Source: Azospirillum sp. B4 (GTDB lineage: Bacteria; Pseudomonadota; Alphaproteobacteria; Azospirillales; Azospirillaceae). Taken from it: DNA of 48,282 bases. Positions 43,695 to 48,282 of the stretch are shown here, one piece after another. Below the pieces are notes generated by a model, which was given only the letters and a program-made list of their open reading frames with translations, was not told the origin of the DNA and searched no databases. The position numbers and the translations under genes are program-made. The stretch covers positions 1 to 48,282 of the forward strand of contig NZ_BACU01000323.1 in NCBI RefSeq assembly GCF_000333275.1, read 5' to 3'. Within the stretch, counting starts at the first letter, position 1, and the number at the start of each line of letters is the position of its first letter.

Positions 43695-44462
43695 TCAGTT
43701 CAACGAGAACTCCACCGGCACCACCAGTTCCAGGCTGGGGCCGGGGCGGTCGTCGGGCATGGGGGGCAGGGGATCGGCGCGGCGCACCAGGGCCAGCGTT
43801 TCCTCATCCAAGAGGGCGGAGCCGGAGCCGCGCTCCAGCGACGCGGCCAGCACATGGCCGGAGCGGTCGATGGTGAAGCGCAGCAGGGCGGTGCCGGTCT
43901 GGTGGCGCTGGCGCGCCTGCGCCGGATAGCGCTTGAAGCGGTAGAGCTGCGCCATCAGCCGGCCCTCATAGGTGTCCGGTCCCTTGCTGGCCGGGGCCGG
44001 CGGGGCGGGCGGCGGCGGGGCCGGTACCGCGGTCTGCACCGCCGGGCTGGGCGGCGGCTCGGGTTGCGGCGTCGCAACCGGTGCCGGCTCGGGCGGCAGG
44101 GCCACGGGCGGCGGCGGCGGGAGCTTCATCGCCACCGGCTTCGGGGGCGTGGGCTTGGGCGTCGGCTTGGGCGGCTCGGGCTTTGGCGGTTCCGGCTTGG
44201 GTGGTTCGGGCTGTGGTGGCGCCGGCGGTGGCGGCAGGTCGATCTGCAGGGCCGGCGGGGGCGGCGGCGCCTCCTGGGTGGAGCGCGCCATCAGCCAGGG
44301 CAGGGCCAGGGCGTGGGCGGCCAGCACCACGGCCAGGCTGCCGCCCCAGACCAGGCGGGCCCGGCCGGCTCCGGTGGGGTCGCGGCTGATGGGGGCGCGG
44401 CCGGTGGGGTCGCTGCCGTACGCCCTGGGGTTGGCGTTGTCGTTCATCGAGGCCATGGCCAT
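43695..44462 (-). CDS. tonB: TonB energy transducer
   Basis: The 255-residue protein has a short cytoplasmic N-terminus, one membrane helix (about 37-58, VWGGSLAVVLAAHALALPWL), a long periplasmic Pro/Lys/Glu spacer (PPKPEPPKPEPPKPTPKP) and a C-terminal TonB domain (YEGRLMAQLYRFKRYPAQAR to LELVVPVEFSLN). It transmits proton-motive force from ExbBD to TonB-dependent receptors. It follows ExbD after four bases. A later in-frame ATG at 44447 is possible. It could serve both the siderophore receptor of this operon and the receptor at 9691. Confidence 0.93.
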   Translation of the reverse strand: MAMASMNDNANPRAYGSDPTGRAPISRDPTGAGRARLVWGGSLAVVLAAHALALPWLMARSTQEAPPPPPALQIDLPPPPAPPQPEPPKPEPPKPEPPKPTPKPTPPKPVAMKLPPPPPVALPPEPAPVATPQPEPPPSPAVQTAVPAPPPPAPPAPASKGPDTYEGRLMAQLYRFKRYPAQARQRHQTGTALLRFTIDRSGHVLAASLERGSGSALLDEETLALVRRADPLPPMPDDRPGPSLELVVPVEFSLN

Positions 44463-44466
44463 GGCG

Positions 44467-44892
44467 TCACGGCGCCCCGCCGCCGTCCAGGCCCACCAGC
44501 GAGACCTTCAGGTAGCCGGCGGTGCGCAGGCGGTTCATCACCTCCGTCAGGTCGCCGTAGGAGACGGCGCGGTCGGCGCTGAGGGTGATGCGCTGCTCCT
44601 TGTCGCCGCCGGCGGCCTGGTCCAGGGCGGCGGCCAGGGCGTCGCGGGCGACGTCGGCGCCGTTGAGCGCCAGGGTCAGGTCGGCGCGGATGGTCAGGGT
44701 CACCGGCTTGTCCGGATGCGGCCGGGGCGGGGCGTTGGAGGAGGGCAGGTCCACCGGCACGTCCACGGTGGCCAGCGGGGCGGCCACCATGAAGATGATC
44801 AGCAGCACCAGCATCACGTCGATGAAGGGCGTGACGTTGATCTCGTGGGTTTCGGCCAGCTCATCGCCGCCGTGGGAAAGACGCGCGGCCAT
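44467..44892 (-). CDS. exbD: Biopolymer transport protein ExbD
   Basis: From ATG 44892 the protein has 141 residues, normal for ExbD. It has a short cytoplasmic start, the motif [20 protein letters not shown] with the membrane-embedded aspartate needed for proton flow, and a periplasmic domain ending [16 protein letters not shown]. The frame extends to 45030, but that extension is low-complexity shadow sequence inside exbB. It sits four bases after exbB and before tonB. Confidence 0.94.
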   Translation of the reverse strand: MAARLSHGGDELAETHEINVTPFIDVMLVLLIIFMVAAPLATVDVPVDLPSSNAPPRPHPDKPVTLTIRADLTLALNGADVARDALAAALDQAAGGDKEQRITLSADRAVSYGDLTEVMNRLRTAGYLKVSLVGLDGGGAP

Positions 44893-44896
44893 GGGG

Positions 44897-45733
44897 TCAC
44901 TCCGCCGCGCGGGCGCGGGTGCGAAGGGCCTGGGGGCCGGCCGCCACATCCGCCTGGGCCCGGTCCAGGTCGCGGCTGACCAGGCGCAGCACGCCGGCCG
45001 ACACGTCGGCCAGCAGCACGCGGTAGCCATCCACCTTGCGGGCGAAGACGTTGTAGACCACCACCGCCGGGATGGCCGCCACCAGGCCGGTGGCCGTGGC
45101 CAGCAGCGCCTCGGCGATGCCGGGGGCCACCACCGCCAGGCTGGTGGTCTGGGTCTTGGAGATGCCGATGAAGCTGTTCATGATGCCCCACACCGTGCCG
45201 AACAGCCCGACGAAGGGGGCGGTGGCGCCGATGGTGGCCAGCACGCCGGTGCCGCGCACGATGGCGCGCCGGGCCTTGGCCTCCAGCCGCTCCAGCCGCA
45301 GGACCACGCGCTCCTTCACGCCCTCGGCCGGCAAGCCGTCGGACAGGGTCCGCTCCGCCTCCGCCGCGCGGGCGAAGGCCAGGGCCAGGGCGTCGGCCCC
45401 GCCGGTCAGCTGGCTGGCGGCGACGTCCAGGCTGGGCGCCTCGTCCAGCTTGTCCAGCGAGCCCTGCAGCCGGGCGCGCGCGGCCCGCAGCTCCAGCCCC
45501 TTGGCCAGCAGGATGGTCCAGGTGACGACGGAGGCCGCCAGCAGGCCCAGGATGACCGCCTTCACCACCCCGTCGGCGTTCAGGAACATGCCCATGGCCG
45601 ACAGGTCGTGCGGCACGGTGGCGGCGGTGGCGCGGGGAGCCCCCTCTTGTGCCCAGGCGCCGGTGGCGCTCAAGGCCAGGGTCAGGCCCGCCGTCAGGCC
45701 GGCCGCCGTCCGCTTCAGAGAGGTGTTCGCCAT
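44897..45733 (-). CDS. exbB: Biopolymer transport protein ExbB
   Basis: The 278-residue MotA/TolQ/ExbB-family proton channel has a signal-like N-terminus ending near GAWAQ, a periplasmic stretch and three membrane helices. Conserved parts are [22 protein letters not shown] and [23 protein letters not shown] use ATG 45733 ([12 protein letters not shown]) after GAAGGGG; the frame continues to 45877 in sequence that overlaps the end of the PepSY gene and lacks features. It forms the stator complex with ExbD. Confidence 0.94.
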   Translation of the reverse strand: MANTSLKRTAAGLTAGLTLALSATGAWAQEGAPRATAATVPHDLSAMGMFLNADGVVKAVILGLLAASVVTWTILLAKGLELRAARARLQGSLDKLDEAPSLDVAASQLTGGADALALAFARAAEAERTLSDGLPAEGVKERVVLRLERLEAKARRAIVRGTGVLATIGATAPFVGLFGTVWGIMNSFIGISKTQTTSLAVVAPGIAEALLATATGLVAAIPAVVVYNVFARKVDGYRVLLADVSAGVLRLVSRDLDRAQADVAAGPQALRTRARAAE

Positions 45734-45801
45734 GATGATCGTGCCCCTTCTCAATGACGCGGCGCCCCTGGCCGCGCGTGTCGTGTGCCGGTTGGTCATA
45801 G

Positions 45802-47040
45802 TCATTCGGCGGCGGGCCGCAGGATGGCCGCCGCCCGGGCGGCGCCGGCCTTGCGGTTCTGGCGCTTCATCCACCACATCGTGGTGCCGGTGATGGCGAA
45901 CAGGGTGGGCAGCAGGCCGCTCAGCGCCACCAGGACGCGGTAGACGGGGCCCAGGCCCTCCCCCTCGTGCAGGGGGCGCATCCAGCCGGTGACCTTGTTG
46001 CCGGCCGCCTGGGCGCTGGGGTCCCGGGTCTCCACCACCTGGCGGGCCCAGGGGTCCACCATCAGGGTGACGGCGCTGGGCGCGTCGCCGCCGGGCGGGG
46101 CCAGCACCACGCGGATGGCCTGGTCCGGGCTCTGCGGCAGGCTGGCGCCGCGCAGGGCCAGGCCGGGGCGGGGGGCGGCGGCGATGGCGATGGCCACCGC
46201 CTCATCCACCGTGGCGGGGTCCACGTCCTGGTTCACCGCCACCTTGGGTACGGCGAAGCCCTGGGTCTGCGCCGCCATGGGCAGCACGGCGCCCACGCCG
46301 ACGGCGATGGTCTGGGGGAAGGCGATGGCGACACCGGTGAAACTGACCACCAGGAACACCAGCAGGCCCCAGATGCCGGCCGCACCGTGCAGCTCCCGAT
46401 GGAAGCGCGCGCCCTTGGCCGCCTTGCGCACCATGAAGGCCTGGCGCCACTGGCCCGGCCGGGGCCACCACAGCACCAGGCCGGTGAGGCCCAGCGCCGT
46501 CATGATGACGCCGAGATAGCCCACCACGTCGCGGCCGCTGCGGTCCGGGATCAGCAGGTTGCCGTGCAGGCGGTGGATCCAGCCGATGGTGGCGTCCAGC
46601 CCCGGGGTCTTCACCACCGCCAGGCTGACGGGGTCGATGTGCACGCTGATGCCGGGCATGCCGCCGCCCGGGCCGCCGCCGGGGCCGCCTTGACCAGGGC
46701 GCGGCTGGCCCCCCGGCTGGCCCTCATGGGCATGCTCCGCCCCCGGCGCGCGACGCGGCGCCTGGAAGCGCACGGTGGCCGTCTCCCCCGGGGCGCTGGG
46801 TGCCATGTACATCGCGGGCTTGGCGCCCGGTGGGGCCACGGCGGTGGCGGCGGCCACCACCTGCGCGATGGTGTGCGGGGTGCCGGCGTCGGCCGGGGCT
46901 GCGGCGGGCAGCGACGGGCCGAACAGCTCGCGCAGCTCCGGCTCGATGACCAGCAGGGTGCCGGAGATGCCCAGCGCCAACAGGGGCAGGCCCAGGATCA
47001 GCCCCACCCATAAATGCAGGAAACGCAGCGTCCTCATCAT
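45802..47040 (-). CDS. PepSY-associated membrane protein (PiuB-like)
   Basis: This 412-residue protein has four or more membrane helices and PepSY segments. Histidine motifs [20 protein letters not shown] and PLHEGEGLG fit the PepSY_TM family, members of which act as ferric-siderophore reductases or handle haem in iron uptake. Between the first periplasmic part and HRLHG there is an unusual Gly/Gln/Pro-rich insert of about 30 residues ([16 protein letters not shown] then a GGP-rich run). It lies between PiuC and ExbB in an iron operon. Confidence 0.88.
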   Translation of the reverse strand: MMRTLRFLHLWVGLILGLPLLALGISGTLLVIEPELRELFGPSLPAAAPADAGTPHTIAQVVAAATAVAPPGAKPAMYMAPSAPGETATVRFQAPRRAPGAEHAHEGQPGGQPRPGQGGPGGGPGGGMPGISVHIDPVSLAVVKTPGLDATIGWIHRLHGNLLIPDRSGRDVVGYLGVIMTALGLTGLVLWWPRPGQWRQAFMVRKAAKGARFHRELHGAAGIWGLLVFLVVSFTGVAIAFPQTIAVGVGAVLPMAAQTQGFAVPKVAVNQDVDPATVDEAVAIAIAAAPRPGLALRGASLPQSPDQAIRVVLAPPGGDAPSAVTLMVDPWARQVVETRDPSAQAAGNKVTGWMRPLHEGEGLGPVYRVLVALSGLLPTLFAITGTTMWWMKRQNRKAGAARAAAILRPAAE

Positions 47041-47044
47041 GGCG

Positions 47045-47725
47045 TCAGGCCTCCGCCCAGCGGCGCAGAAGGTTGTGGTAGATGCCCGTCAGCCGCACGG
47101 CGGCCGGTCCCCCGGCCGCCTCGCGGTTCAGGTCCTGGATGGTCGTGTCCAGGTCGAACAGCAGCGTGCGCTCGCCATCGTCCCGCACCATGCTCTGGAT
47201 CCAGAAGAACGAGGCGACGCGGGCGCCGCGCGTCACCGGCTCCACGCGATGCAGGCTGGTGGAGGGGTAAAGCACCATGTCGCCGGCCGGCAGCTTCACC
47301 TGGTGGTCGCCGTAGGTGTCCTCGACGATGAGGTCGCCGCCGTCGTACTCCTCCGGATCGGCCAGGAAGACGGTGGCCGACAGGTCGGTGCGGACGCGCT
47401 GCGGCGTGCCCGGCAGCTGGCGGATGGCGTTGTCCACGTGCATGCCGAAGGACTGCCCCCCGGCATAGCGGTTGAACAGCGGCGGGAACACCCGCAGCGG
47501 CAGGGCCGCCGACAGGAACAGGGCGTTGGTCTCCAGCGCCGCCAGGATGGTGTCGCCCAGCCGCCGGGCCACGGGGTGGTCCTGGGGCAGCTGGGCGTTG
47601 TTCTTGGCCAGGGCCGACTGGTGGCCGGCCGTCACCCGGCCGTCCACCCAGTCGGCCGCGTCCAGCTGCTGACGGCACCAGGCGACTTGCTCTCGGGTCA
47701 GGACGCCGGGGATGTGGAGAAGCAT
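47045..47725 (-). CDS. piuC: PKHD-type Fe(II)/2-oxoglutarate hydroxylase (PiuC/YbiX)
   Basis: The 226-residue protein has the iron motif His-x-Asp in [10 protein letters not shown], the distal histidine in [10 protein letters not shown] and the following Arg (GARVASFFW). It is close to PiuC/YbiX, which are encoded with catecholate siderophore receptors and assist iron release or siderophore handling; the true substrate is not established. It starts 36 bases after the receptor stop and ends four bases before the PepSY gene. Confidence 0.93.
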   Translation of the reverse strand: MLLHIPGVLTREQVAWCRQQLDAADWVDGRVTAGHQSALAKNNAQLPQDHPVARRLGDTILAALETNALFLSAALPLRVFPPLFNRYAGGQSFGMHVDNAIRQLPGTPQRVRTDLSATVFLADPEEYDGGDLIVEDTYGDHQVKLPAGDMVLYPSTSLHRVEPVTRGARVASFFWIQSMVRDDGERTLLFDLDTTIQDLNREAAGGPAAVRLTGIYHNLLRRWAEA

Positions 47726-47761
47726 GGATGCGGCCTTGCCCAGTCGGGCGTTGGGGGTGGA

Positions 47762-48282
47762 TCAGAAAGCGACGTTCAGGGTGACCTGGGCCGTGCGGCC
47801 CTCACCCGGGATCAGGTGGGCCGGGTGGATCTGGTCGATGTAGTACCGGTCCAGCAGGTTGGTGATGTTGGCCTGGACGCTGATCTTCTCGGTGATGTCG
47901 TACTTGGCCATGGCGCTGAAGGTCCAATAGCCGGGCACGGTGTTGATCAGGTTGGTGGCCGCCACCGGGCTGGAACTGCCGACGCGCTGCGACACCGCGT
48001 TGGCGCCGCCGCCGATCTGCAGCGCGTGGGTCAGCTGGTAGGTGGTCCACAGGTTGAAGGTATGGTGCGGCACGTTGGCCAGGGCGCGGCCCACCTGGCT
48101 GAACGTGGTCGACTTGATGACCCGGCCGTCCATGTAGGCGTAGCTGGTGTTGACCTGCCAGGCGTCGGTGATGCGGCCGGTCACCTCGATCTCCGCCCCC
48201 TTCACCTTCTGGTCGCCGCCCAGCACGTTCAGGGTGGAATTGTTGGGGTCGGTGACGCGGGGGTTGTCCTTTTCCGTCTGGA
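47762..48282 (-). CDS. TonB-dependent siderophore receptor, Fiu-like (5' part outside window)
   Basis: Only the last 173 or so codons are present. They show alternating beta-strands of an outer-membrane barrel, the segment KVKGAEIEVTGRITDAWQVN typical of siderophore receptors, and the end YYIDQIHPAHLIPGEGRTAQ ... LNVAF with a terminal phenylalanine. The DQIHPAH segment resembles Fiu/PiuA receptors for catecholate iron complexes. PiuC follows, as is usual for that receptor type. The frame is open to the right edge. Confidence 0.88.
   Translation of the reverse strand, partial: QTEKDNPRVTDPNNSTLNVLGGDQKVKGAEIEVTGRITDAWQVNTSYAYMDGRVIKSTTFSQVGRALANVPHHTFNLWTTYQLTHALQIGGGANAVSQRVGSSSPVAATNLINTVPGYWTFSAMAKYDITEKISVQANITNLLDRYYIDQIHPAHLIPGEGRTAQVTLNVAF

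Noticed and set aside
1-48282. tRNA, rRNA, prophage or plasmid replication genes.
   Set aside because: I looked for cloverleaf-like segments, ribosomal motifs, integrases and replication initiators and saw none; only the IS sequences are mobile.

Overview
The window is GC-rich bacterial chromosome, most likely from an alphaproteobacterium of the Rhodospirillales/Azospirillaceae type. That placement is an inference from the high GC, the HWE-family kinase, the lutABC/lldP/glcB set, the many TonB-dependent functions and the overall gene style; no rRNA or other phylogenetic marker is present.

Layout. (1) 1-5116, minus strand: a four-gene operon of a LOG-family nucleotide hydrolase, a metallo-beta-lactamase/beta-CASP protein, a HlyD-type adaptor and the N-terminal half of an RbbA-type double-ATPase transporter that runs off the left edge. 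(2) 5464-9349: a CheB-CheR-PAS-PAS-HWE histidine kinase overlapping a single-domain response regulator. (3) 9691-17426: an uptake and oxygenase locus with a TonB-dependent receptor, an ACS-family MFS transporter, a LysR regulator, a SsuD-like flavin monooxygenase, a Gfo/Idh/MocA oxidoreductase and a PhyH-type Fe(II)/2-oxoglutarate dioxygenase. Three promoters here share the same bipartite motif with identical 33-bp spacing, which ties these transcription units together as one probable LysR regulon. (4) 17623-21240: a periplasmic GH31 glycosidase and serine acetyltransferase CysE. (5) 21241-26334: a bacteriocin-type locus with a C39-peptidase ABC exporter, a HlyD adaptor, a double-glycine-leader Gly-rich precursor and a small two-helix membrane protein that may confer immunity; it is preceded by an AT-rich region with ATTGACGCA repeats. 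(6) 26651-28591: a DUF3857/transglutaminase-like protein. (7) 28684-39046: malate synthase G, a D-lactate-dehydrogenase-type flavoprotein/Fe-S fusion, LutC, LutB and LutA, divergent from the lactate permease LldP. (8) 39362-42587: a histidine phosphatase, then a nested insertion island. Two inverted remnants of one IS enclose an AT-rich ORF that a second IS appears to have split. (9) 42585-43361: a FadR/LldR-type GntR regulator whose probable operator is also found twice in the lutA-lldP intergenic region. (10) 43695-48282, minus strand: a TonB iron-uptake operon with a Fiu-like receptor (partial), PiuC, a PepSY membrane protein, ExbB, ExbD and TonB.

The most striking non-coding signal is a family of six dispersed intergenic repeats (near 9.4, 15.4, 17.6, 20.3, 39.2 and 43.6 kb). 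Each is a chain of hairpins. Between copies the stem sequences change on both sides while the loops (GACY and GGAY) and linkers stay constant. This looks like covariation in a conserved structured nucleic acid and is the observation I would check first, together with the bacteriocin locus, the LysR regulon and the split ORF in the IS island.
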